From: Paracidovorax wautersii
GTDB taxonomy: Bacteria > Pseudomonadota > Gammaproteobacteria > Burkholderiales > Burkholderiaceae_C
Direction of reading: 5' to 3'
DNA: 64,000 nucleotides
Assembly: GCF_900113035.1 (NCBI RefSeq)
Contig: NZ_FONX01000008.1
Location: 62,001 to 126,000, forward strand
The translations under genes were made by a program, and so were the position numbers. Below are positions 1-7,003 of this stretch, piece by piece (positions within the stretch are counted from its first letter, which is position 1; each line of letters begins with the position of its first letter). The notes under the pieces are model-generated. The model was not told where the DNA came from, did no database searches, and worked only from the letters and a program-made list of their open reading frames with translations.

Positions 1-194
1 AGGCGCTGCTGCAGGCCCACCTGCAGCAGCCGCGCCATCTGGTCGGTGAAGCCGCCAGCGGTGTAGGGCACGACGATGCGGATGGGCCGGGCGGGCCAGT
101 CGCCCTGCGCACGGGCGGTGCCGGCCAGCGCGGCGCCGGCGGCCAGGGCCGAGCCGGCCTGCAGAAGGTGGCGGCGGGTGGGGTGGAAGGCCAT
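1..194 (-). CDS. Bug/TctC family periplasmic solute receptor, N-terminal part (cut by window edge)
   Basis: Only the first 64 codons are present; the gene runs off the left end. The start is the ATG at 194, preceded by a GGAGAC ribosome binding site. Residues 1-28 form a twin-arginine-like signal (TRRHLLQAG, then an Ala/Gly-rich core ending ARAQ), followed by WPARPIRIVVPYTAGGFTD, the typical first beta strand of the Bug (tripartite tricarboxylate transporter receptor) family. Such receptors bind carboxylates in the periplasm. No TctA/TctB membrane partner is visible, as is usual for orphan Bug genes in this group. It is probably the distal gene of the operon that begins at 9139. The ligand is unknown. 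Confidence 0.85.
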   Translation of the reverse strand, partial: MAFHPTRRHLLQAGSALAAGAALAGTARAQGDWPARPIRIVVPYTAGGFTDQMARLLQVGLQQR

Positions 195-259
195 GGTGCT
201 TTGTGTCTCCTCTCTGGTGTCGTTGTCCCCCGGCAGCGCGGCGCCGGAGGCCGGGCGGT

Positions 260-1030
260 TCAGTCCTTGTAGCCGGGGTCGAGGCGGTCGAGCCGGCGCA
301 GCAGCCCGGGCCAGGCGAGGCCTGCGCCCTTGCCCTTGGTGACCTGGCGCGACTGCTCCACCGACGTGGCGATGATTTCATGGGGAATGCGCGTGAGCGC
401 GCCGCCGCCGGCCTGCGCCAGGATCTGGATGCGGCAGGCCGACTCCAGCGTGTACATGGCCAGCAGCGCCTCGGGCACGCCGCGCCCGCAGGTCAGCAGG
501 CCGTGGTTGCGCAGGATCATGATGTTGCTCTGGCCCAGGTCGGCCACCAGGCGCGGGCGCTCGTCGTCGTTCAGCGCCACGCCTTCGTAGCCGTGGTAGG
601 CCAGGCGCGCCAGCGGGAAGATGGACTGCTGCGAGATCGGCAGCAGCCCGCCCTCCTGCGCCGACACGGCCACGCCGTAGGCCGTATGGGTGTGCAGCAC
701 GCATTGCACTTCGGGCCGGGCTTCGTGGATGGCGCTGTGGATCAGGAAGCCCGCCGGGTTCACGTCGTATTCGGTGGGCATGACCGGCTCGCCGTGGTGG
801 TCCACCTTGACCAGGCTGGAGGCCGTGATCTCGTCGAACAGCATGCCGTAGGGGTTGATGAGGAAGCGGTCAGGCTCGCCGGGCACGCGGGCGGAGATGT
901 GCGTGAAGATCAGGTCGTCCCAGCCGAAGTGGGCCACCAGCCGGTAGGCGGCGGCCAGATCGACGCGGGTCTGCCATTCTTCGGGGGAAACCTGGTGGCG
1001 CACGCTGGGAGTCGCGCTGGAATCAGTCAT
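260..1030 (-). CDS. Class II aldolase/adducin family protein
   Basis: A 256-residue protein filling the class II aldolase/adducin domain. The zinc-binding HTH motif (CVLHTHTAYG, residues about 110-119) and the later RNHGLL motif give the three histidines that hold the catalytic metal in fuculose- and ribulose-phosphate aldolases and epimerases. The ATG at 1030 has an AAAGG site upstream. It sits between two Bug receptor genes in the same direction, so it likely acts on the imported carboxylate or a derivative, in the cytoplasm. Members of this family include decarboxylases and non-catalytic forms, so the reaction cannot be named. Confidence 0.85.
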   Translation of the reverse strand: MTDSSATPSVRHQVSPEEWQTRVDLAAAYRLVAHFGWDDLIFTHISARVPGEPDRFLINPYGMLFDEITASSLVKVDHHGEPVMPTEYDVNPAGFLIHSAIHEARPEVQCVLHTHTAYGVAVSAQEGGLLPISQQSIFPLARLAYHGYEGVALNDDERPRLVADLGQSNIMILRNHGLLTCGRGVPEALLAMYTLESACRIQILAQAGGGALTRIPHEIIATSVEQSRQVTKGKGAGLAWPGLLRRLDRLDPGYKD

Positions 1031-1085
1031 GGGGAAAGCCTTTCATCGGTCGAGGTCTGCCGCTGCAGGGAAACGGGGGCCCGCA

Positions 1086-2096
1086 TCAATCCAGCTTAGC
1101 GCCGGCCGCGTCCACCAGCGCCTTCCAGACCGGCATGTCGCGGCGGTAGTTGGCCTGGAAGGCCTGCGGGCTGTTCATGAGCGGCATGAAGCCCGCGCCC
1201 CGGATGCGTTCGAGCAGCTTCGGATCGCGGGCGATCTCGCGCAGGTGCGCCTGGAGCACGTCCATCACCTCCTTGGGCAGGTTCGCGGGGCCGCCCATGG
1301 CGACCCAGCCAAAGACGGCGTAGGCATCGTCCGTCACGCCCTGCTCGTGGATGGTGGGCACCTGGGGCAGGATGTCCATGCGCTGCATGCCGGTCACGCC
1401 GATGGCCTTCAGGCGGCCCGCGTCGATGAAGGGCCTGGTGTTCTGCGCGCTGGAGAAGCACAGCTGCAGCTGGCCGCCGATCAGGTCCTGGATCATGGGT
1501 GCCTCGCCCTTGTAGGCGACGTGGGACATGTCGGCGTCCTGCGTCTTGCTCATGTAGGCGCCGCCCAGATGCGCGTACGAACCCACGCCCCAGGAGCCGT
1601 ACGAGACCTTGCCACGGTTCGCCTTCACGTAGGCCAGCAGTTCCTTCATGTTGCCGGCGGGCACCGAGGGGTGCACCACCAGCGTGACGGGCGCGGCAGC
1701 GATCTGCGTGATGAGCGTCAGATCCTTCTGCGGGTCGTAGGGCAGCTTGGTGTAGAGGAACTGGTTGATCAGCATCGAGGTGCTGAGCGAGAGCAGCAGC
1801 GTGGTGCCGTCGGGCGCGGCCTTGGCGACCGCGTCGGTGCCCAGGATGCCGGCCGCACCGCCCCGGTTGTCCACCACCACCGGCTGGCCCAGGCGCTGCG
1901 ACAGGGCTTCGCCCACGCTGCGGGCGATGATGTCGGTGGCGCCGCCGGCGTTGAACGGCACGATGAGCCGGATGGGCTTGGTGGGCCAGGCGGCCGCCTT
2001 GGGGGTCTGCGCGGGGGCCGTGCCCAGCCAGCCGGCGCCGCCGAGCGCAGCCATGCCGTGCAGCACGGCGCGGCGGTTGAATCGGGAACCTGTCAT
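1086..2096 (-). CDS. Bug/TctC family periplasmic solute receptor
   Basis: A 336-residue TctC-type receptor of normal length. The ATG at 2096 is chosen over upstream in-frame starts because GGAGACAAGACC lies directly before it. A Tat-like signal (FNRRAVLHGMAALGG) leads into WPTKPIRLIVPFNAGGATDI, the family hallmark strand and ligand loop; a second conserved block, GTDAVAKAAPDGTT, follows. It should bind a small carboxylate in the periplasm. It lies between the class II aldolase and the CoA-transferase genes, which suggests the ligand feeds the acyl-CoA pathway of this operon. No membrane subunits are encoded nearby. Confidence 0.9.
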   Translation of the reverse strand: MTGSRFNRRAVLHGMAALGGAGWLGTAPAQTPKAAAWPTKPIRLIVPFNAGGATDIIARSVGEALSQRLGQPVVVDNRGGAAGILGTDAVAKAAPDGTTLLLSLSTSMLINQFLYTKLPYDPQKDLTLITQIAAAPVTLVVHPSVPAGNMKELLAYVKANRGKVSYGSWGVGSYAHLGGAYMSKTQDADMSHVAYKGEAPMIQDLIGGQLQLCFSSAQNTRPFIDAGRLKAIGVTGMQRMDILPQVPTIHEQGVTDDAYAVFGWVAMGGPANLPKEVMDVLQAHLREIARDPKLLERIRGAGFMPLMNSPQAFQANYRRDMPVWKALVDAAGAKLD

Positions 2097-2186
2097 GGTC
2101 TTGTCTCCGGGGTTCTCTGGGGAAGACCGGTTCCGGTGCGCCGCCTCTGCGGGCGGCATGGTGCACCGGGCCGGCGGGTGAATCGG

Positions 2187-3464
2187 TCAGGCAGGCGGAG
2201 GGGGCGCCTCCGGCAGGGTCAGCACGCCGCGCTGCTGCAGGCCCTGCAGTTGCTCGTCGCTCATCTGCAGCAGGCGCTGCAGCACCTCCCGCGTGCCCTC
2301 GCCCAGCGTGGGCGGCGCGTTGCGGATGGGCAGGCGCTGGCCGTTCAGCCGGTAGGGCGGCGCGAACACGGGCGTGGTGCCCACCACCGGGTGCGGCATG
2401 TCCTGCAGCAGGCCGCTGCGGCGCGTGCGCTCGCTGGTCAGCGCCTCGTGCAGGCCAGCCACCTTGCCGCAGGGAATGCCGCAGGCCGCCATGCGTTCGA
2501 GCAGCACATCGCGCGGAAAGCTGCGGATCAGCTCCGTCAGCATCGGCGCCAGTTCCAGGCGGTGCTTCGCGCGCTCGACGTTGGTGGCGAAGCGCGGGTC
2601 TTCCACGATGTCGGGCCGCCCGATCACCTGGCGGCAGAACTTGTCGAACTGCGCGTTGTTGCCCACGGCGATGATGAGCGGGCCGTCGGCCGCATCGAAC
2701 ATGCCGTAGGGCACGATGGACGGGTGCGCGTTGCCGTAGCGCTGCGGGTCGCGGCCCAGCTGCATCGCGTCGAGCCCGTAGTAGCCGGAGATCATCAGCC
2801 CGCAGTCGTAGAGCGCCAGCTCGATCAGCCGGCCGCGGCCCGTGCGTTCGCGCTGGAACAGCGCCGCCAGCACGGCCTGCGCGGCGTACATGCCGGTCAT
2901 CAGGTCCACCACGGCCACGCCGAACTTCAGCGGCGGCTGGCCGGCCTCGCCGTTGATGGCCATCAGCCCCGCCTCGCCCTGGATCACCAGGTCGTAGCCG
3001 GGCCGCTTCGCCTCGGGGCCGCTGGTGTCGTAGCCGGCCACCGCGCAGTAGATGAGATCGGGCTTCAGGGCCTTGAGCTGCTCGTAGCCCAGGCCCAGCT
3101 TCTCGGCGCCGCCGGTCTTGAAGTTGTGGATCACCACGTCGAACTGCGGCAGCAGTTCGTGAACGATCTTCGCGCCTTCGGGGCTCTGCAGGTCCAGCGT
3201 GACCGAGCGCTTGTTGCGGTTCATGCTGTTGTAGTAGGTGGTCTCGGTCTGGCCGATGCGCAGGCCCCAGTCGCGCGTGTCGTCGCCGCGGCCGGGGTGC
3301 TCCACCTTGACCACCTCGGCGCCGAAATCGGCCAGCACCTGACCGCACAGCGGCCCGGCGAACACGCGCGAGAGGTCGAGCACGCGCACGCCCTCCAGCG
3401 GAAAGTCGATGGTGCCGGTCGCGGCGGCGGAAGTGGTGGCGTCCAATGTCTTGTCTCCAGTCAT
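2187..3464 (-). CDS. CaiB/BaiF family (class III) CoA-transferase
   Basis: A 425-residue family III CoA-transferase, which moves CoA between carboxylic acids through an aspartyl-CoA thioester. The N-terminal block LEGVRVLDLSRVFAGPLCG, the VEHPGRGDDTR motif and the likely catalytic Asp187 (VAVVDLMTG) are all present. In this operon it would activate the imported acid with CoA taken from another thioester, in place of an ATP-dependent ligase. Start choice is open: the ATG at 3464 has no clear ribosome binding site, whereas a TTG at 3449 follows GGAGACAAGACA, the same leader used by the gene at 2096. The actual protein may therefore be five residues shorter. Confidence 0.9.
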   Translation of the reverse strand: MTGDKTLDATTSAAATGTIDFPLEGVRVLDLSRVFAGPLCGQVLADFGAEVVKVEHPGRGDDTRDWGLRIGQTETTYYNSMNRNKRSVTLDLQSPEGAKIVHELLPQFDVVIHNFKTGGAEKLGLGYEQLKALKPDLIYCAVAGYDTSGPEAKRPGYDLVIQGEAGLMAINGEAGQPPLKFGVAVVDLMTGMYAAQAVLAALFQRERTGRGRLIELALYDCGLMISGYYGLDAMQLGRDPQRYGNAHPSIVPYGMFDAADGPLIIAVGNNAQFDKFCRQVIGRPDIVEDPRFATNVERAKHRLELAPMLTELIRSFPRDVLLERMAACGIPCGKVAGLHEALTSERTRRSGLLQDMPHPVVGTTPVFAPPYRLNGQRLPIRNAPPTLGEGTREVLQRLLQMSDEQLQGLQQRGVLTLPEAPPPPA

Positions 3465-3530
3465 TCGTTCATTGTGGTGCGGCAGGCGACGTGGCCGCTG
3501 CCCCCTGCGCGACCCGGCACCGGGGGCGCG

Positions 3531-4340
3531 TCAGCCCGCCGGGCCGCGCAGGCGCACGTAGTCGGGTGCGCGCTTTTCCAGGAAGGCGGCGATGCCTTCG
3601 CGCGACTCTTCGGTGGCCTGCGACAGCACCATGCTCTGCGCTTCGCTCTCCAGCTGCTCCTCCAGCGTGGCCTGGGGCGCCGCCAGGCACAGCGCCTTGA
3701 TGCGCGCCATGGCCTGCTGCGGCCCGTCCGCCACGCTGGCGGCCAGTGCCAGCGCGCCCGCCAGAGCCTCGCCCGGCTCGGCCAGGCGGTTGACGGCGCC
3801 CAGGGCATGCAGGCGCTCGCCCGAGATGCGCTCGCCCGTCAGGCACAGCTCCGTCAGCACCTGGCGCGAGACGAATTCGGCCAGGAAGGCCGTCGCGCCG
3901 CCGTCGGGCGTGAGGCCGACCTTGACATAGGCCACCGAGAAGACGGCATTGCGCGCCGCCACCAGCATGTCGCAGGCCAGCGCCAGCGACAGGCCCGCGC
4001 CGGCCGCCGCGCCTTCCACGGCCGCGATCACCGGCTTGCCGCTGCCGCGCACCGTGCGGATCAGGTCGTGCAGGCCTTCCAGCTTCGCGCGGCGCTCCTC
4101 GATGGGCAGCTCGCGCCGCTTGGCCAGCTGGCGCAGGTCGCCGCCCGCGCAGAAGTGCCCGCTCTCGCCCGTGAGCACGATGGCGCCCACTGCGGGATCA
4201 TGCTGCGCGGCGGCCAGCGCCGCCGTCAGCGCGGCATAGAACGCGGGCGACAGGGCATTGCGCGCGGCGGTGTTGTTGTTGCTGAGCACCAGCACCGCGC
4301 CTTCGCGGCGCTGCAGCAGGGGCGCGTTCGCGTCAACCAT
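3531..4340 (-). CDS. Enoyl-CoA hydratase/isomerase family protein
   Basis: A 269-residue crotonase-fold protein. The ATG at 4340 is preferred over one six codons upstream because AAAAAGGAGCCGCC precedes it. Crotonase features are visible: the oxyanion-hole block SGHFCAGGDLRQL and the second block AAAGAGLSLALACDMLVAA. The GLTPDGGATAFL region carries DGG where hydratases usually have a catalytic glutamate, so isomerase or another crotonase activity is possible. It lies 66 bp upstream of the CoA-transferase gene in the same direction and is likely part of a beta-oxidation-like ring or dicarboxylate degradation route. Confidence 0.88.
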   Translation of the reverse strand: MVDANAPLLQRREGAVLVLSNNNTAARNALSPAFYAALTAALAAAQHDPAVGAIVLTGESGHFCAGGDLRQLAKRRELPIEERRAKLEGLHDLIRTVRGSGKPVIAAVEGAAAGAGLSLALACDMLVAARNAVFSVAYVKVGLTPDGGATAFLAEFVSRQVLTELCLTGERISGERLHALGAVNRLAEPGEALAGALALAASVADGPQQAMARIKALCLAAPQATLEEQLESEAQSMVLSQATEESREGIAAFLEKRAPDYVRLRGPAG

Positions 4341-4430
4341 GGCGGCTCCTTTTTCCATTGCAGTTGTTCATTGCGCTATGCGCCAACCAGGTCCCGCGAA
4401 ACCGGCGCGGCCCAGGCCAGCGGCAGCCGA

Positions 4431-4527
4431 GCAAGGGCCGCCCCGCAGCGAAGGCTGCGTCCCCCTGCCCGCCTTGCGGCAAGCAAGGCGAGAGCGGGGG
4501 GAAAGCGCGCAGCGCTTCAGGGGGGTG
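4431..4527 (-). repeat. Interspersed GC-rich stem-loop repeat, copy 1
   Basis: A roughly 97-bp element starting GCAAGGGCCGCCCCGC and ending in a G-tract (AGGGGGGTG), with internal complementary segments (CCCCCT against AGGGGGG, GCAGCG against CGCTGC). It lies 6 bp after the stop codon of the acyl-CoA dehydrogenase gene that ends at 4534, read in that gene's direction. A second copy at 26171-26254 is in the same position relative to its gene. The placement fits a transcription end or mRNA 3'-stabilising structure. I recall similar sequences between genes in Comamonadaceae genomes. Confidence 0.7.
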
Positions 4528-4533
4528 TCCACT

Positions 4534-5667
4534 TCAGTGGCCGAGCGCGATGTAGCGCGCCAGGTGATGGTCTTCATCGCCCAGCTGGTGGTCGATCATC
4601 ACCAGCCGCTTCGCATAGTGCGCCAGCGGCAGTTCCCAGGTCATGCCGATGCCGCCATGCATCTGGATGCTTTCCTCGGCCACGAGCGTGCCGATGCGGC
4701 CGATGCTGAACTTGGCCGCCGAGAGCGCCCGCTCGCGCGCGATGCGGTCCGCGCCGTCGATGGCGGCGGCCGCGTTGATGACGGCGGAGCGGGCCTGCTC
4801 CACCTCCAGCAGCAGGTCCGCCATGCGGTGCTGCAGCGCCTGGAAGCTGCCGATCGGCACGCCGAACTGCTTGCGGGTGCGCAGGTATTCCAGCGTGTGT
4901 TCCTTGGCCACGTCCATGGCGCCCACGGCCTCGGCGCAGAGCGCCAGCAGTCCCCAGCCCACGGCCCGCTCCAGCAGCGCGGCGCCCTCGCCTTCGGCGC
5001 CCAGCAGTGCATCCGCGCCCACGGCCACGTCCTTAAAGACCAGTTCGGCCGTGCGGCCGCCGTCGATGCGGCTATTGGCCCGGCGCGTGAGTCCGGCCGC
5101 ATCGCCCGGCACCAGGAACAGCGAGATGCCCTCCGCATCGAAGCTGCCGCCGCCCGTGCGGGCCGACACCAGCAGCCAGCCGGCGCTATCGCCGAACAGC
5201 ACCACGCCCTTGGCGCCGTCGATCACCCAGCCAGCGCCCGCGCGGCGTGCGGTGGCCGCCACGCGCGTCGGCTCGTAGTGGCCGCCCGGCTCGTCGTGCG
5301 CCAGCGCGGCCACGGCCTCGCCGGCCATCAGCGGCGCCAGCACGGTGTCTTTCTGCGCGGCGCTGCCGGCCGCCGCCACGGCGCGGCCCACCACCAGCGC
5401 GCCCAGCAGGGGCTCGGCCACCAGGCCGCGGCCCAGGCGCTCGAACACCACGCTGACGTCAAAGCCCGCGCCGCCGAAGCCGCCGTCGGCCTCTGAGAAC
5501 AGCGCGCCGATGGCGCCCAGCTCGGCGAAGCCGCGGTACAGCGCGGGGCTGTGGCCCTGCGCGCCGTAGGCGGCCTGGTTGCGCTGCTCGATGCCGGCCT
5601 GCCCGGCGATGAAGCGGTCCAGCGTGTCCGCCAGCATGCGGCGGTCTTCGGTGTGTTCGAAATTCAT
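4534..5667 (-). CDS. Acyl-CoA dehydrogenase, PimD-like (small subunit type)
   Basis: A 377-residue acyl-CoA dehydrogenase with the usual N-terminal helical, middle beta and C-terminal helical domains. The FAD-binding C-terminal block (IQMHGGIGMTWELPLAHYAKR) is clear. It begins 4 bp after the next acyl-CoA dehydrogenase gene (5672-6868), so the two are almost certainly co-translated and may form a heteromer. Pairs of this shape are known as PimC/PimD (pimeloyl-CoA dehydrogenase large and small subunits) in dicarboxylate and benzoate degradation. The partner resembles PimC closely; the assignment of this one as PimD-like is by pairing and length. The substrate is inferred, not shown. Confidence 0.88.
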   Translation of the reverse strand: MNFEHTEDRRMLADTLDRFIAGQAGIEQRNQAAYGAQGHSPALYRGFAELGAIGALFSEADGGFGGAGFDVSVVFERLGRGLVAEPLLGALVVGRAVAAAGSAAQKDTVLAPLMAGEAVAALAHDEPGGHYEPTRVAATARRAGAGWVIDGAKGVVLFGDSAGWLLVSARTGGGSFDAEGISLFLVPGDAAGLTRRANSRIDGGRTAELVFKDVAVGADALLGAEGEGAALLERAVGWGLLALCAEAVGAMDVAKEHTLEYLRTRKQFGVPIGSFQALQHRMADLLLEVEQARSAVINAAAAIDGADRIARERALSAAKFSIGRIGTLVAEESIQMHGGIGMTWELPLAHYAKRLVMIDHQLGDEDHHLARYIALGH

Positions 5668-5671
5668 GGCG

Positions 5672-6868
5672 TCACAGTCCCAGGATCATCTTGGAGATGA
5701 TGTTTTTCTGGATCTCGTTGGAGCCGCCGAAGATCGACAGCTTGCGGTAGTTGAAGTAGTTGGCCGCGGCTGCGGCGGCGCCTTCCGGGCCCACGGCCCG
5801 GTCTTCGCGGCCGGCATGCAGCGCCTCTTCCTCGAAAGGCAGCGCATACGGGCCCATGGCACGGCGCGTGAGCGAGAGGATCTCCTGGCGGATCTCGGTG
5901 CCGCGGATCTTCAGCATGGAGCTTTCCGCGCCCGGCACGCCGCCGCCGGCCACCGCGGCGATCACGCGCAGGTTGGTGGTCTTCATGTTCTCCAGGTCGA
6001 TCTCCACGCGGGCGAGGCGCGCGGCGAACAGCGGGTCCTGCGCGAGCGGACGGCCGTTGCACTGCACGGTGGCGGCCACGCGCTTCAACTTTTCCAGCGC
6101 CGCGACGGAGAAACCCACGCCCGCGATGTTGGTGCGCTCGTAGGTCAGCAGGTACTTGGCGTAGGTCCAGCCCTTGTTCTCCTCGCCCACCAGGTTCCCG
6201 GCGGGCACGCGCACGTCGGTGAAGAACACCTCGTTCACCTCGTGTTCGCCGTCCAGCGTGATGATCGGCCGCACCTCCACGCCGGGCGAGCGCATGTCCA
6301 CCAGCAGGAAGCTGATGCCCGATTGCGCCTTGGCCTCGCGGTCGGTGCGCACCAGGCAGAAGATCATGTTGGCGTGCTGGCCCAGCGTGGTCCAGGTCTT
6401 CTGGCCGTTGACGACGTAGTGGTCGCCCTGGCGCACGGCGGTGGTCTTCACCGAAGCCAGGTCCGAGCCGGCGCCGGGCTCCGAATAGCCCTGGCACCAC
6501 CAGTCCTCGCCGTTCAGGATGCGCGGCAGCCAGTACTGCTTCTGCGCCTCGCTGCCGTACTTGATGAGCACCGGGCCCAGCATGTTCACGCCGAAGGGCA
6601 CGATGCGTGGCGCGCCGGCCAGCGCGCATTCGTTCTCGAAGATGAACTTCTGCACGGCGCTCCAGCCCGGCCCGCCGTACTGCGCGGGCCAGTGGTTGGC
6701 GAGCCAGCCGCGCGCGTTCAGGATGGCGTGCCAGCGCTCCATGTCGGCCTTGTCCAGGCGCAGCCCGGCCTGGACCTTGTGCGACAGCTCCAGCGGCAGA
6801 TGCTCCGCCAGAAAGGCGCGGACTTCGTCGCGGAAGGCCTGTTCCTCAGGGGTGAATTGCAGATCCAT
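5672..6868 (-). CDS. Acyl-CoA dehydrogenase, PimC-like (large subunit type)
   Basis: A 398-residue flavin-dependent acyl-CoA dehydrogenase. Characteristic stretches are HWPAQYGGPGWS, DWWCQGYSEPGAGSDLASVK (substrate/FAD loop), NGQKTWTTLGQHA and the C-terminal FGGSNEIQKNIISK that closes the FAD site. These agree with what I know of the pimeloyl-CoA dehydrogenase large subunit. The enzyme would introduce a 2,3 double bond into an acyl-CoA and pass electrons to ETF. It is followed after 3 bp by the smaller dehydrogenase and preceded by the FadJ-like gene 135 bp upstream. A product of the upstream CoA-transferase would be its substrate. Confidence 0.9.
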   Translation of the reverse strand: MDLQFTPEEQAFRDEVRAFLAEHLPLELSHKVQAGLRLDKADMERWHAILNARGWLANHWPAQYGGPGWSAVQKFIFENECALAGAPRIVPFGVNMLGPVLIKYGSEAQKQYWLPRILNGEDWWCQGYSEPGAGSDLASVKTTAVRQGDHYVVNGQKTWTTLGQHANMIFCLVRTDREAKAQSGISFLLVDMRSPGVEVRPIITLDGEHEVNEVFFTDVRVPAGNLVGEENKGWTYAKYLLTYERTNIAGVGFSVAALEKLKRVAATVQCNGRPLAQDPLFAARLARVEIDLENMKTTNLRVIAAVAGGGVPGAESSMLKIRGTEIRQEILSLTRRAMGPYALPFEEEALHAGREDRAVGPEGAAAAAANYFNYRKLSIFGGSNEIQKNIISKMILGL

Positions 6869-6938
6869 GGGGTTCCTTGGCGGACGGTAGGCGGGGCCGC
6901 CGTCCTGCGTTCTTGTCGGTCGATTGCCAGGCCTTTTC

Positions 6939-6987
6939 GGCCTCTTGCGCTTGCTGTATATGCACCTGAAGCTATCGTTTTAATAGC
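6939..6987 (-). repeat. 49-bp GCTAT-N7-ATAGC element, copy A (intergenic)
   Basis: Read on the minus strand this is GCTAT, seven bases, ATAGC, then a 32-base arm that ends in GGCC. The core lies at 6971-6987 and is a perfect 5-bp inverted repeat. It sits in the 135-bp spacer between the FadJ-like gene (ends 7004) and the PimC-like gene (starts 6868), 17 bp after the former's stop. Four further copies with identical spacing occur in this window (12104, 35367, 41671 and 50288). Confidence 0.75.
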
Positions 6988-7003
6988 AATAGCCCTGGGG
7001 CGC